From Pegea sp. RAD2-039 (Eukaryota; Chordata; Thaliacea; Salpida; Salpidae), in assembly GCA_034620365.1 (NCBI GenBank), contig JAQGEQ010000192.1, positions 4,211,001 to 4,275,000 on the forward strand: a stretch of DNA of 64,000 nucleotides, in the 5' to 3' direction. The notes beneath the pieces are model-generated. The model had not been told where the DNA came from. It did not search any database and worked only from the letters and a program-made list of their open reading frames with translations. A program made the translations under genes and the position numbers. The stretch's first letter is position 1, and every line of letters begins with the position of its first letter. This document shows positions 50,203 through 63,975 of this stretch, one piece after another.

Positions 50203-51464
50203 TACGACCTCCGGGACTCAGCAAATTATCGTCGTCTGCTCAGCAGCATCTGCAGTTATCAAAATTATGAGATCTCCCACAGATTGAAACTTTGTTTGTT
50301 TTGAACTTTGTTTAACTTTTTCTGATCGTCTGAAACTAATAGCCAAACAAATAAATGTTGATGGCTCATTTTTAACCCATAAAGTGTTTAGTTTATATAA
50401 ACTTAATCGAAAATTATGCATAAGGTCAAATTTATTCATATTCAATTCGTTATTTCGTTTTTATAACAAAAGGTAATTTATCAGCCAGCTAACTTGTAGC
50501 TCTTACTCACAGTTAAATTTTCCTGATTCTGCTTACGTAAAACTACCTTTGTTATAATTCTATTACATTACAGTATACTCAAGTTCATTGCCTTTAATTT
50601 ATCACATTTCCTTTTGCTAATTTTATTGGAACGTATCTTAAATTAGGTTGTCTTGTTTTCTTTGTGGCTAATGGTGTACTTAGCAGCCAACAGGTTTTTG
50701 TTAGAAAGATCAACGCTTAATATATTTAATTGAATAAAATTACTTGTTATTGTTTGATAATACCATTAAATATTTAATTTTTTAACCTCATCTTCCATTC
50801 GATATATTTATTTATCAAATAAAAGTTTCATTAATTTTTATGACATCAAATAAAAATATTATATTTTCATAAAACATTTTATAAACAGCTATTGAAAACT
50901 ATGCTACTGTGCAAGTTGTTAACCTGGAATGAATTTTTTGAATTTAAGTAATTATTTACAAGATTTTAACACCAATTATAAGACAATGGAGCCAGGAAGC
51001 TTTATCCGGTAAAACTAAAAACAAGCTTTAGAGCATCAAACAGTTTTTGTATTGAGATAGATGGTAATCGATGAAGCTATTCAAGATTTGTTTTCATCAC
51101 AGTTATTTGTAGAGGCTTTTTTAACTTAGATTTAAGCTTTAGTTTTTGTTATTTTATTCAATAAATCATATCGAAAGGTTGTTTAGTGATTTACATCAAT
51201 TATCTTAAACTATTGTTTAAATTTTGCAAGTAAAATTTATATAATTTATTATTAAATATATTTGAAAATTTCAGTGGTTGAACTAGTTAATTAATTAGTC
51301 TATAAGGTTTACTTTTGATGCTTATATACAGTAAAATATAACAGAAATTAAAAATTCTATCTTGTGTGTAACAAATCTTTTCAAAGCAAATTTTTTCATA
51401 GATTATCTCCAAAAATTAATCTTAAACAAAAAGAACTGAAATTTGCACTATTCCGAGCCAATGA

Positions 51465-51550
51465 CGACGAGGTATCCCACAAGGCAGTAATTTAATATTA
51501 AAAGCAATCTCCTTTACCATTACGACTATGACGTGCCTATTTTTCGTTTT
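51465..51550 (+). pseudogene. Reverse-transcriptase motif relic (RRGIPQGS)
   Basis: The plus frame reads RRGIPQGSNLILKAISF over 51465-51515, then stops shortly after. R-R/x-G-I/V-P-Q-G-S is a hallmark of non-LTR retrotransposon reverse transcriptases, normally followed by LGPLLF. A TGA lies directly upstream in frame and no further RT motifs follow, so only a fragment survives. Local composition is less AT-rich than the flanks. Confidence 0.5.
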
Positions 51551-54546
51551 CCACAAAAGCTACAGATGAAAACAGGATAGTTGGTTTATTAAAACTAAAG
51601 GTTTGGAAAACTTTTAGAGCTTTGTCACTGTAGATTTTACAGGCAGACTACTTGAAGCTTTTAGTGTAGCCTGAGTTTGGATATACTAAAGACATTTTTG
51701 TTTATAGCTACTACTTTCTATAGTTTGAAAAGTTTGTATTTTTCATCAACATTATTTATATGAGATTTGTTAATTTGAAAACCGTAGAAATTCTTGAGAC
51801 AAAATAGTTGATTAATTCTTGAAGCTTTTTAATGTCTTCTTCAGTTGGTTGATCTTTATATGTTGACTCTTAGAATTTCTCTTTTCAAGACTAAATTGAA
51901 GTTTTACATTCTAAATTTTACGCAAAAATATTTCATATGCTTCAATTAAACAAATACTCTCTAATGAAAAGTACTCGGATTTTTTTTTTCTGCAAGAAAA
52001 AGTTATAAAAATACAACATAATTAACCTCTTAAATCAAAATTGGTTTATAACTCAAACATTTTATTCAAGCGACTAACGTTTTCATCTGTTTTTTTGAAA
52101 CTGATGAAATGTTGAAAGACATTTATCAGAACTTGTTAGCGTAATAAATCTACCTTACTATCTTGCTTTTACTGATCAAAAAAGATATTTTTCAAAATAA
52201 AAATAATTAGCTGACTATAACATATTAAAAAAAACTTTTCAATCAAATTAAAATTATTTCTAGATTATTGTTTTTTTTAGATTCTTAAGCAGATGAATTA
52301 ACGATGATATTTAATTTTTACTTTGACTAAATTTAAAAAAATTATCAATTTAATAATGACTAACATTTTTGTTATATTTCCGACAAAAAGTTTTAATCAA
52401 ATTAGATTTGACCTTTTTTAGCTTCACCATTGTCACTCTATTAACTAAATAATTTGAAATATGACCGATTAAATTAAAGATTAATTTCTGGTTGATTTCC
52501 TAAAGCTTTTCTGTTTACTTTGTTGATAAAAAGTAAGTTCTTGTATTTAATGCAAGTTTTTACCTTAGCTTACATTGTAATATTCAAATCTTAATAGAAT
52601 AGAGCAACTTTATTTTATAATCTAAGTTGATGATGTTTGAAACTGTTTTAAACATCCGAGAAAATCATTGGAAACAGCTCTTTGCTTCTGAAAAATTTTT
52701 ATTGGAATAAAAATCAATAATACGTTTAATTTCTTCATCAAACTTAACTGCAACTCAAGTGCGTATACTAACTTTCTCAATTTTTTAAAACTGTCTTTAA
52801 AGCATTGTCAGCAAATTGAATATTTTAGATTTTTTTGCATTTCACATGTAAATACAAAAAGCTTGAAACTAAAAGAAGCAGTTTTCAATTGTTCTTAATT
52901 AACAGCTTCATAAAGAATAATATTTTGTATTCTATAGCTTATAGTTTTAAAAGAGTAGCTCAATGAAAAGTTTTATTTCCCTTCTGACCAAAACACTGGA
53001 AGTGTTGCTGATCAAAATAAGAAAAATTTAGTCTTTATTGCAACTTTTTAATTTACTTTTTGTAAAAGTGTTAATTTTTTAATCAAACTTTAGATGACAA
53101 ACTTACTTAAAAATTAAATGTTAGATTTGATCAATGTTCGCTCTCGTTATTAATAAACAGAGCGCAAATCCCTTAAGAGAGATGTCACGAGGTTTTTGAA
53201 ATATACAATGAGAGCAATAAGATAAAGCAAGGAAAAAAGAGAACATAAAATAAGAAGCAGAATTTAGTGATGAATTTACGGACCTTAGTATGAAATGTTG
53301 CTTAAGTGCAGGCAGTTGAGAAGCAAGCAGTTGTTAGTGATAACCCATGAGAGCAATTCAAAACAGATTCACAGTAGCGTTCGAAACAAACTTAACTGTT
53401 TGTTTGAAATTCTTTTAATATTAATCATTATAATAAATTAGGTTATCTTCATTTTAAAGAAATAATATCTTAAAGAATCAACTTTTTGTAATTCTTTAAA
53501 AAATATTATTCTTTAAAATATGATAGGTTATTTCTAAGTATCCTATTTTAAATAAGTAAGGTAACAAAGATGTTATAATTTTATACCGCAAACTACTCAA
53601 TTTTAATCTTTTAAAACTTTTTTACCTGAAGCGTTTGATTAGATTAACTTTTATTAGCTTATAATGCGGTTTTATAAGTAAATCAATTAGAATAAAATCA
53701 AATAAAAAGTTATTAAATTAATTAATTACAGTTTATTATGACTTTGTAAATTAAGTGAAGCTCTTCCAGGATTAGACGAGATGTTTTACATTTAATTTTG
53801 TCTTTATCTAATCAAATTCGTTTTTATGAAACTCAAGTACTCTTGCTTACAAAATTAATCTAAAGTTAGTTTAACCGTTTATAACTTCATGGTAAAATTC
53901 GACTATCAGATTCATACAAAAATCATGCTTTTATATTTTTACTACTTTTCCTACTTTATATATAAATATTTTTATAAGATTCTCAAGCCTCTCAATGTTT
54001 CTTGAAATAAAAAAATTTCAGGTTTTTATCCATTACCAGTGATAAAAAGATCGTTTTTTTTTCTCGAATATTCATCTTGAACATTTAGGCAACAAAATGT
54101 GTCTACCGCTAAAAAACTTTCTAATCTATAGTACGAATTAAAAATGGCGAAAATAAAAGTTTTTCTTCTTTTATTTAGTATTATAAACTGAATAAGATTA
54201 TTTTTTATTGAATAATTTATACAGTAAATATTTGTTATAAATAAATATCATTTTTATATTTTGTTTTTTTTTTATGTGTTGCAGTCTGCGGTGAAAGCAG
54301 AACAAATTTTTGCTGCTTTGTTTTAAGTTTATCAATTTTATTACTACTATTCAGAAGTCTTATTTCTACTTATGTTGATTAAAATAAGTTTTTGCTAATC
54401 TTAAAGTGTTGACATATTCTCTCAAACCTAGAAGTAAATTTAATTTAACTATTGAACAGCATCTCTGTAGAAACGTTTTCGTTTGGTATGCCCATAAATT
54501 TCAATAAATTTTTTTATTGTGAAGTATTTTGACATCAAATTAAGAA

Positions 54547-57500
54547 ATGAGCGATTATCAATGTACCACTGTTTCAAATCCAAACTTCATGATGAACAGT
54601 TTGCTCGACTTATCAACAAGCTCTAAACAAACTCCAGGGTATTCCCCTGAGTATCATACCCAAGCATGGTCAGGCAGTACAAACCAAATACCAATATCTG
54701 TCCACTCACAAGTTGGTCCTGTATCCATACTAACGGGTGAACAGTCACATCAATTTTGCGAGACAAAAAATATCTATCAAGGCTCTTCAATGGTAACCAA
54801 TGATAACAGTGAACAGAAATATAATAAAATTAGATACTTCAATGCACACCATCAACATCATATTCCTTCAATTGATTATTCAATGCCACAGCAGCAAATT
54901 GCAGGCATGCCGCCATACATGTACTCAACACCTTCAATTGATCTATACTCTGATTGCACAAGCAAGTATGACCGCCCACAACCGCAACAGATTGGTGTCA
55001 TGTCAACAGTTGCTTTCTCCAATATGTGTAAACCACAGAGTCAACTAAATGTTTACAAATGTGAACGTGCTGAAAACTACACGCAAGATTCTTCTGCGTC
55101 ACGGTGCCCTACTGAACTTTCACAGCATTCTATGATAGATACTTCTGGTAAATCATCTGATACTGAACCTATGTGTTCTATTTCTCAGTGGACAGCACAG
55201 CCAATAGCTTCTTCTGATCTGGTCAGCTCGTCAAACTCTGAGAAGATACAGAAGCAAGAGATCAGTTTGCAAGAGTCTAAAGAAGATAACATACAAGGTA
55301 ACTTTATATTTTTAAAAGAAACTTAAAAAAAAGTTTTTAAAAATTAACAAAGTTTTTAAACCCTTATTTTTCAATATATCCAAATTAATATTTACTAATT
55401 TCTTAAATTTTTGTTAAAAGTGTATCAATAAAATCATTTCAAAAATATACTCTGAGAGAATTCACAAGTTAATCTATGCTTTCGACCACAATAAGCTACT
55501 GGGCTTTCTTTTAAGGTTTTGATTAACAGTTTTAAACGCTCAGCAATATTTCAATAAACATGTGGTATATATTTAAAAGTTAACTGTACAATAACAAGAA
55601 TAAAAACTTTATAAATAATTTTGAAAATAACTTATAGCGAAAACTGTTTTACTTTTAAGTAATGTACAACAGAGTTTATTTGAAATTCTTAAATGGTCGC
55701 ATGGGATAGTACGTTTGTTAACAGACAAGTAGAATCTTGCTTGAAAAATTTAGTTGGTTTCCTTATTTACATATGACGAGGAGTTTATTTCATCAATAAC
55801 ATAAGTTTTGATAAATTGATTTGATGAAAGTGTCCTACTGTGTTGCTTTATGGGAAGGATAAAATATTCAATCTGACATAAAAGCGAAAAAAAATTGTTT
55901 AGCCAAGCTTTTTTGTCGTCATAGAAGTATGAGAACTAGTTAAAACACAGCATGGATCATTTTGTAATCTTATATATCTTGAATAAGTTACAGTATAATC
56001 TTTTTCTGGTAAATTCTGAAAAAATATGTTTGTTTAACAATTAAACAAATTCTATTTATAATTACAGTTCTTACTTCAACATTTTATTACTGATAAATCA
56101 TAATTTGTAAAATATAACTACTTTCAATGAGTTCATAACTGATTGAGTTCTTAACTTGATTAAAAGTGTTTACTTAACTAGTTACAAAACTTTATAAAAC
56201 AATTTGAGTTGATAAAATGTCTAACTCTTGGAAGCTTTATTTTGTCATTGATCTAAGTTTATTACTTATTAAGCGTAACTTACTATAATTCTAACGTCTT
56301 AATGTATTTACAGAACCGTCAACTCAACAAAAATCTTCTGAAAGTTCAAATGCTACTGATACCGAAATTGATACAAATGTATGCAGTTTTTATAAATAGA
56401 ATATATTTAGGTGAAATCCTAAAAAATCTTAAATTATTTTGTAACATTGTAAAAATTTATAATTGTTTTATTTGGAGAATTCTTATGTTTACAGTAAATT
56501 ATGTACTAATATATTTGTTTATAAATTACTGAACAAAAAATCATAAATGAAAATTTAATGATCGTTTAAAGACAAATTGTTTCAAAAAATCTACTTTGAA
56601 AATAATACTACTTTAAAAAAAATTGTTCAAATCTTTAGCATCTTATTTCATCAGATGAAAAATAAAGCGCACTGATAAGACATTAGTAAGGTAACTTACA
56701 AAAACCTCCCAAATAAAAAAAGACCACACAAAAAGCCCCGTAAACACTAGTGACTACTTATTGTCAATTTTTGATACTGAACAACTGTAAGCTGAGCTCT
56801 ACAGTCAAGTATGACTCTCAAACATAAGACATGTTCGCATAAACAGTATCACTACCCTCTCAAGCAACATGACATTATTGGTGACGCAATAAAATTGAAT
56901 ACATAAGCGTTATATGATATCAACCAGGCAAAAATATATTACTTTTTAGTGTGGTAGTAATGCTGCTACTTTTGAGCCTTTTAATTCTAACAATGGAAAT
57001 GGAGGCCAAGAAGGAACTATAAAAGAAGATCAAGGCCAGAACTTTGAAGGGTTTCTGTCTCATCACCAAACTGATTCAGCTCTATCATCATCAATACCAA
57101 GAAAAAAGCAAAGAAGGTAAAACTAAAATATGAATCTTTAATCTATTTATAAATTTAAGTGAAAAATCATTTAGCTTTTAGAATCAAATTAATTATTATC
57201 ATGTCTTAAATAGAATCTAAAATTTTTTTTGTAAACTTGAACTTTCAATTAATAAAAAAATGTTATCAAAAATGCATCACAAAAAGAAGACACTAATCTC
57301 AGCATGAAGAAATTACTCTCATCAAGTCTTCACTGAACATTTTTGAAAAATGAACTTAAAAAACCATCAATTAAAATTGATTTTTTTTTGTAAATTAGAA
57401 CCAGAACAACTTTTAATAACACCCAGTTGACTGCCTTAGAACGAGTCTTCGAAAGAACTCATTATCCGGATGCTTTTGTACGCGAAGAACTTGCTCGGCG

Positions 57501-60326
57501 GGTTACTTTGACCGAAGCTAGAGTTCAGGTTTGGGTTTATCTTTCAACTGATTAGATTTATCTTTAACTTCAAATCTATCATTTATATAAAGGCCAAAAT
57601 TTAAAATATAATTTAAGTTTTGATAAAAAAAAGTACAAAATAAATTTCTTTTTATATAGATCATGCTTTCAAATCAATTTACTTTACAAAAGTAAAATTC
57701 ATTTTATTATTTAAAAATACTTTCTAACTTTTAGGCAGTTAAACATTCATAGTATTAGTTGAACCCAATATTGTAATGAAAGTTGTATAGACTTAATCAT
57801 CTCAGACAAAATTACTCGTTAGAATATCTTTACTTACACTTTTTTTTCATAAATGAGTAAAATAAACAAAAACTTCGAGACTGTTAATAACTAAATATAT
57901 TTAAGTTTCGATAAAATAATTTTTTTAGGATTTACATTGATATCTCGGAGCTAGTTTGTTGTAGCAGCGAATTATTTGTTGCAACGTTAAACTTGATTTA
58001 TTGTCAACTCAGGTCTGGTTTCAAAACCGACGTGCAAAACACCGCCGATCAGAAAGATCAATAAGTAGCAGAATTGTTCCTCTTCATCATTCTTTGCATC
58101 ATCATGGCTCTAATACTGGTAAATGAAATAATAAATCAATTGTCCCAAAATACAAATGATTGCTACTACCATTTACAATTGAAAATGCATAGCTTTTCGG
58201 CTATGTACAAAAGCAGTTTTCTTTTCATCTTTAAATATGGTTTGATTGGTGCGCTGATTTCAAGGCTCATGAATTATTAGAAACAAAAAGTATACGTTCA
58301 CTTCAATGTCATTGCAACAGCATCTTTTTGTTTTTGTTGATCTGTCTTAAAGTTTTCAGATTTTGCAAACTTCTTTTGATTTGTTTGAAGCTTCTTGCTT
58401 TATTGAAGCTTAAGAATAAATTATTCAAGATTAACACATTTCTTTTTAATTTATTACCCAGAATTGCTTAAGCTTTCTTTTTATTTTTCCTTCATAACAA
58501 AATGGTTGTTTATAATCGATTCCAGAATAAACGATGTTTAGAGCAAGAAGTTTATTCAAAGCATTACTTTTCTTTACATTTTTCTCACTTTTGTAAAATA
58601 GAACAAGAACGTTTCAACCAATTTTTTAGCATTTCTTGCAAACTTGGTATTTTTACCAGCAGTTATATGATAGCTTTCGTAGACTTTTTTACTTTTTGGT
58701 CTTGGCTTGGTTCGTTTTGGCCTATTTGCTCAATATTTGCAACAATAACATTTACCTAGTCAAGTTGATTTTACAAATTTCATGAAAAAAATCTTGGAAA
58801 ACGGTTTGATTCAAAGTTTAAATCTTTTAACTGAAATTATTTTTACTAACGGTATAAAATCTTAAAATTTAAAATTAAATTTTACTGATTTAATGCACCA
58901 ACTAAAGCATAATATTTTTACTTACAAGTTTATATTTGATTATGTTACTTAAAGTTATTTTTTATATTTGTTATTGGGAGTTGTAATTATAAGTTGCACG
59001 CTGTAACTACAACAAATTAAGTATCAATTTATAATTTGAAAATTGGTAAATGTTTATCAGCTATATATCGAATATCATCAGTTTACATGCGCTTAAAATT
59101 GTACTTTGAATTTATATTTATTATTTAAAAGTTTTTTATGTAATCTTAATTCAAAGAGTTTACAATAATAATATTTTTTATAAAATAAGCTGAGTTTATT
59201 CATTAGGCAATTAATAGTAAATATCGTAACATATATTATTAAGAGTTTGGATAATTTCAGTGTGTAACAATTATCAAGTTGTTGATGAAAACATCTAAAA
59301 TTGAACTAATTCTTTTAATAATCAAAAATAAACTTTTCATGAAGATTAAACGCAATGATATACATTTTCTGAGAAGTGTAATACCTTATCAGGTTCTTTT
59401 AATATTTGCTATTATCGTATTCATCAATAACTTAGCAGAAGGCTTGTTACTAATTTTTTTTATAAAGTTTAAGATAACTGATATATCTTCACAGAGATTG
59501 CTTTGATTAAATTAGGCATAAAAAAGTAGTAATTTTAAAACATTAAAACACATTATCAGTAAACCTGATAAGTAATAAATTTATTTATTAATTGATAACT
59601 TTGTATGCTTCAGATAACAATCAATGTTTGGCATCTCACTCAGTTTGTAGTACTCAGCATCCAATTCTTCCTCCTATCGGAGATAATATGCTTTCTCGCC
59701 ACAACAGATTTATGGCGCAACCAGCAAACCATCTCTGTGAAGCCACCGTTCCAATTGTTCCACCAAATCATTTCTTTCAATGGTGAGTACTGGATTAATG
59801 ACTTAATTTCGAGCTTATCTTAATTTAATTAGACTTAAAAATTTCTATATAAATAAAATTAAGAGATTATCCAGTTATATCTTTAAAGGAAATATTTTAT
59901 AATTGCTTTATATAATCGAAATAATTGAAAGCTAATTTTTGTAAAAATTAAAAGAAAAGTTAGTTTATTAACTTGTTTAACGAAAAAAAGCAAGATCTTG
60001 GTTAGGAGTAACGTTTTTATACTTGATCCGAAAATTTAGTTGTCAACCTTCCATTTTACTATTTTTTAACTTGAAGCTAATCGTGTTTCAAATTGCTTTC
60101 TTACAATTTTTTTGTATAGCAGCGAATAAAATGTTTTCAATTGTTTAATTTTTAATCTATTTAGTTTCTAGGTAGCTTGTAGTAAATGACTGAAATTATT
60201 TTTCTTTTATTAAGGTCACCTCAAGCAATAAAACCCTACCATACAGGAGCTTCAAGTGAGCATAATAATTACTCCACTGACTCTCAGTTCCAAGTATCAT
60301 CTTTTTCTGGAAGTTTCTTACAATAA
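54547..60326 (+). CDS. PRRX: Paired-related (PRRX-type) homeobox transcription factor (7 exons, 499 aa)
   Basis: Exons 54547-55297, 56314-56378, 56950-57116, 57399-57528, 58013-58118, 59614-59782, 60215-60326 join in one frame to 499 aa. Residues 1-325 are S/T/Q/N-rich and disordered, with a His-rich stretch (HHQHH). The homeodomain spans about 326-385: helix 1 [20 protein letters not shown], helix 2 [13 protein letters not shown], helix 3 [14 protein letters not shown], with Gln at position 50. The intron between homeodomain positions 46 and 47 is the usual paired-class one. [19 protein letters not shown], then [10 protein letters not shown], is close to vertebrate PRRX1/2, mesenchymal regulators that bind TAAT-type sites. 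No OAR motif or paired domain is visible. Exon 5 ends with [10 protein letters not shown]. An AATAAA lies near 60712. Exon 5 has a second, base-identical copy at 63562-63667. Confidence 0.9.
57680..58430 (+). repeat. Source copy of a duplicated segment containing homeobox exon 5
   Basis: From about 57685 to 58425 the sequence is repeated at about 63234-63975 in the same orientation: intron 4 part, all of exon 5, and the first ~300 bases of intron 5. Differences are scattered single bases in introns plus a short deletion near the right end; the exon itself is unchanged. Confidence 0.9.
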
Positions 60327-63233
60327 ATCACACAAAAATCTACTGTAGGTTGTTTAAGAAGGTACGAGTAGAAATAACAATTCTTAACTTTTCCATCTCT
60401 ATTTCGATTCAATTTGTTATTGTTTGTTTCTATCCAGTTTTCAAATCAATTTTTGTTGTTGCTGGTAAATGGTGAGTTCACTTTTTGTTTGTCACTTTGA
60501 GCAAACATTTTCATGTAAACTTACCATACGTTGTTTCCTCGTGAAAACTTTTTCTAGCTATTATAAGCTAAAGATGTGAAGATATTAATTTATCATTTTT
60601 ACAGAACAGCTTTTTCTAAACTTATTCTTGTTTTGAATAATTTTTTCGAACAGTCTTAATGAAATTCAATCATTCATTAATCGTATCGAATACCACTTAG
60701 TTTAGTTGTAAATAAAGTTTCCTAACTTGTTTTTATTTCATTATACTTGATGTTTTTCGGAAACTATTTGATCGTAGTAACAAATTATTATAATTACGAT
60801 TATAATAAGTCATTTGTATATATATACCGGCGTTTCAAGCAATAGTAAACTGTCGTAAATTTATTTTGTATTTTGCTACTATTTGTGATACTATTTATAT
60901 TTAATACTCAAACTCTTGTTATATTATTATTATATTATAATGAAATCTAATAACTTAATTATATTAAACATTTTATATATTAATTAACTTTAAAATGAAA
61001 AAAGCATAAAATTTGATTTACATTTTGATACCTTCAACAAGCAAAATGGTAATTTTCCGTTTCTTATATTAAACAAATTTCTTATTTTTTTACTTTTTAA
61101 AATTTGAAAAGCCGAGTTTAAATGTAAGTTGGCTGTTGACCTTTAAACACATACTTTAGAAACTGTTAATTTTATTCCTTTTGTGCCCATCTATTCAGCT
61201 TTATTCTTCAAAATTCACAAATATTGATAAATTTCATTTTCTGCGCTATCTAAAGATCGATTTAAAGCAACCATTATTCCAAATCATATAAATTGAAAAT
61301 TTAGTTTTGGTTATTACTTGCTTAAATCACATGATTTAGTAAATACAAAGTTTAATCGATTAAAATTTTTTAAAATGTTATTTGATGGCGTACAAATATA
61401 AAAGAATTAAAAACTTATGAAAATGACTTGTGGTTTTTGAGTCTTTATTGTAAGACACTCTTTATTGTAAGATTGTTTATATTTATGAATTAAAATGGTT
61501 TAAGTTTCTAGATCAAAAGCATTTGCATTCATTTTATACTTCATTATTTGGGCTAATTTCTATATTTGAAAAGTAATATTTAAATTAAAACCTTATTGAA
61601 ACTATATTTGATAACAGAGATAAGTAAGGTTAATTTTATACACAATGTTTTACAAATAAAATTAAAAAAAGGACAACATTTTTTTAAATGCTTGAAAATA
61701 GTTTCAAAAATTTGTTTTGAAATAGATTTGTGGTTAAATATTTCATCATCAAAACTTTAAAAGAAGTTTAAAAGTCTTTAATTTATATGTTGTTTTTTTT
61801 TATAGTTCATTTTATCGATTGCTTTCACAAATTTTCTTAATCTCCTTTTTTTGTTTTTGCTTACTGATGATTTAGATTAAAGGTACTTTCTTAAAGAAGT
61901 GATTCTTTAAAATTTGAAGGACCTAAACCTTATATAATGTCATTGGACTTCATTTGTCAATAAAAGATGTATTTTTATAAGTATTTTTATCTTATGTGAA
62001 ATTATTCTTTTATTGTATTAGTAAAATGTAATATGGTTGATAAATTTCTTTAAAATTTATGGAAAATGTCTGAGTTTTTAATCTAATATTAAGTTATATC
62101 TACAAAATATTAGGCTAAGATTTCAATCTTCAAACAATTTACGTTATACTAAGTATTCTGATGATTAATTCTTTTCCTTTTATTTACCTTCACCTTTCAT
62201 TATTTTGTTTTTGTGTTTTGACACTCTTAAGCAATTCAGATGCTTAAAAAACATTCAGAAACATTAATGACAATTAATTGTTAACTGCAATTGGAAAAAG
62301 TTGTAGATTTCTAGCAACCGATGAATCGGAGGAAACATAAGCTATTTGGGAGGACTTGCATTCGACCTTTGACCTGAGCTGAGTTACGTAAAAGAAAGCT
62401 TATTTATAACTAATGACGCTAATGTTAATGTCATTTCCTGAAAGTAATGTCGATTTGTCTAAGCTGCAACTGCCAAGGAGAGTGTTTGAAAAATGGTAAA
62501 CAACGAAAATAAATTAGAGCTTCTGAAAAAATTTTGTGATTATAGATTTGGTCTTTTGTATCTATTAGGATTAATATATATATATAATAATAAATAAATA
62601 ATATGATAATATAATAAATTAAATGGAATATTAAAAGGCTATGGAGACTTCAATTTTAAATTCTAAAGTTTTTATTGATAAATTTTTTCGTTTTATTTAA
62701 GTATTAGTTAAGTTACGTATCAAGTCGAAATAATTAATTAAGTATTTTGGTAAAAGTGTGACTGAAATATTTGTTTAAAGATATTCAGGTTTTGTTTTTC
62801 AGTAAAGTCTACTATTTAACTCTATCATATCTACAAAGTTTTCAAAAGATTATGATGTACTATGTAAAACGAAAAAAAAATCATTCTATAAAAAAAGTCA
62901 TTTTATCAATTTGAATTACAATTTAAAAAAAAAATTGTTATCACATAGAGAAAAAAACTTTTAAATATGATTTTATTCTAAATAAAAAACATTTGGAACA
63001 AATTATTTAATGATTTCGGTTTTTGATTCTAAAAATATTAGTAAGATTTTTTAATAATTAATGTCAAAATGTTATTGACAAAAATTGATTGTCAAAAGCT
63101 GAGCAAAATTTCAGTTATTTCTTACGTGGCAAACGCTATGTTCTCATGAGAGAGAGTTAATTCTGAAATATGTAATGGCGATATTGAAGATATAATACCA
63201 GAAAAAATTAAATTCTTTTTTATTGCAATTTTA
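60327..63233. other. Downstream flank of the homeobox gene
   Basis: AT-rich, without coding exons. In particular no second copy of homeobox exons 1-4 lies here, which bears on the interpretation of the duplicate at 63234. A short (AT)n tract occurs near 62570. No other feature was recognised. Confidence 0.55.
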
Positions 63234-63975
63234 TACAAAAGTAAATTTCGTTTTATTGTTTAACAAATACTTTCTAACTTTTAGGCAGACAAAGATTCAT
63301 AGTATTAGTTGAATTCAATATTGTAATGAAAATTTTATAGACTTAATCATCTCAGACAAAATTACTCGTTAGAATATCTTTACTTACACTTTTTTTTCAT
63401 AAATGAGTAAAATAAACAAAAACTTCGAGACTGTTAATAACTAAATATATTTAAGTTTCGATAAAATAATTTTTTAGGATTTACATTGATATCTCGGAGC
63501 TAGTTTGTTGTAGCAGCGAATTATTTGTTGCAACGTTAAACTTGATTTATTGTCAACTCAGGTCTGGTTTCAAAACCGACGTGCAAAACACCGCCGATCA
63601 GAAAGATCAATAAGTAGCAGAATTGTTCCTCTTCATCATTCTTTGCATCATCATGGCTCTAATACTGGTAAATGAAATAATAAATCAATTGTCCCAAAAT
63701 ACAAATGATTGCTACTACCATTTACAATTGAAAATGCATAGCTTTTCGGCTATGTACAAAAGCAGTTTTCTTTTCATCTTTAAACATGGTTTGATTGGTG
63801 CGCTGATTTCAAGGCTCATGAATTATTAGAAACAAAAAGTATACGTTCACTTCAATGTCATTGCAACAGCATCTTTTTGTTTTTGTTGATCTGTCTTAAA
63901 GTTTTCAGATTTTGCAAACTTCTTTTGATTTGTTTGAAGCTTAAGAGTAAATAATTGAAGATCATCACAGTGTGA
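63234..63975 (+). repeat. Second copy of the homeobox exon 5 segment
   Basis: A near-identical direct copy of 57685-58425. The intronic parts show scattered substitutions (for example ggcagttaaacattcat versus ggcagacaaagattcat) and a deletion of about a dozen bases near 63945. The right end diverges close to the window edge. No terminal repeats or target-site signature was seen, so it does not look transposon-mediated. Confidence 0.9.
63562..63667 (+). pseudogene. Duplicate of homeobox exon 5 (third-helix exon)
   Basis: This 106-base stretch encodes [16 protein letters not shown] and on to SNTG, and is base-for-base identical to 58013-58118, including AG acceptor and GTAAAT donor. It sits 3.2 kb past the stop of the homeobox gene with no upstream homeobox exon 4 beside it. 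It could be a stray duplicated exon, a spare exon for alternative splicing, part of a paralog continuing beyond the window, or an assembly artefact from the other haplotype. Confidence 0.75.

Larger units (their letters stand above)
45205..54546. other. 9.3 kb gene-free region upstream of the homeobox gene
   Basis: No coding exon is supported on either strand. It contains a repeat copy (45420-45760), a reverse-transcriptase motif relic (51465-51550), a GC-richer island at about 50090-50230 with a perfect CRE palindrome, and otherwise AT-rich sequence. A long gene-free 5' flank is common for developmental homeobox genes and may hold enhancers; none can be pointed out directly. An acceptor-like CTTTTAG ends at 45216, 11 bases upstream of the FATP start codon. 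Confidence 0.5.

Noticed and set aside
58074..58280. 68-codon hydrophobic open frames at 58074 and 63623
   Set aside because: They are out-of-frame shadows of the duplicated homeobox exon and its intron.
58502..58759. Possible transposase relic within homeobox intron 5
   Set aside because: The plus frame is aromatic-rich without motifs; the minus strand shows faint helix-turn-helix-like text but has many stops and no DDE residues.
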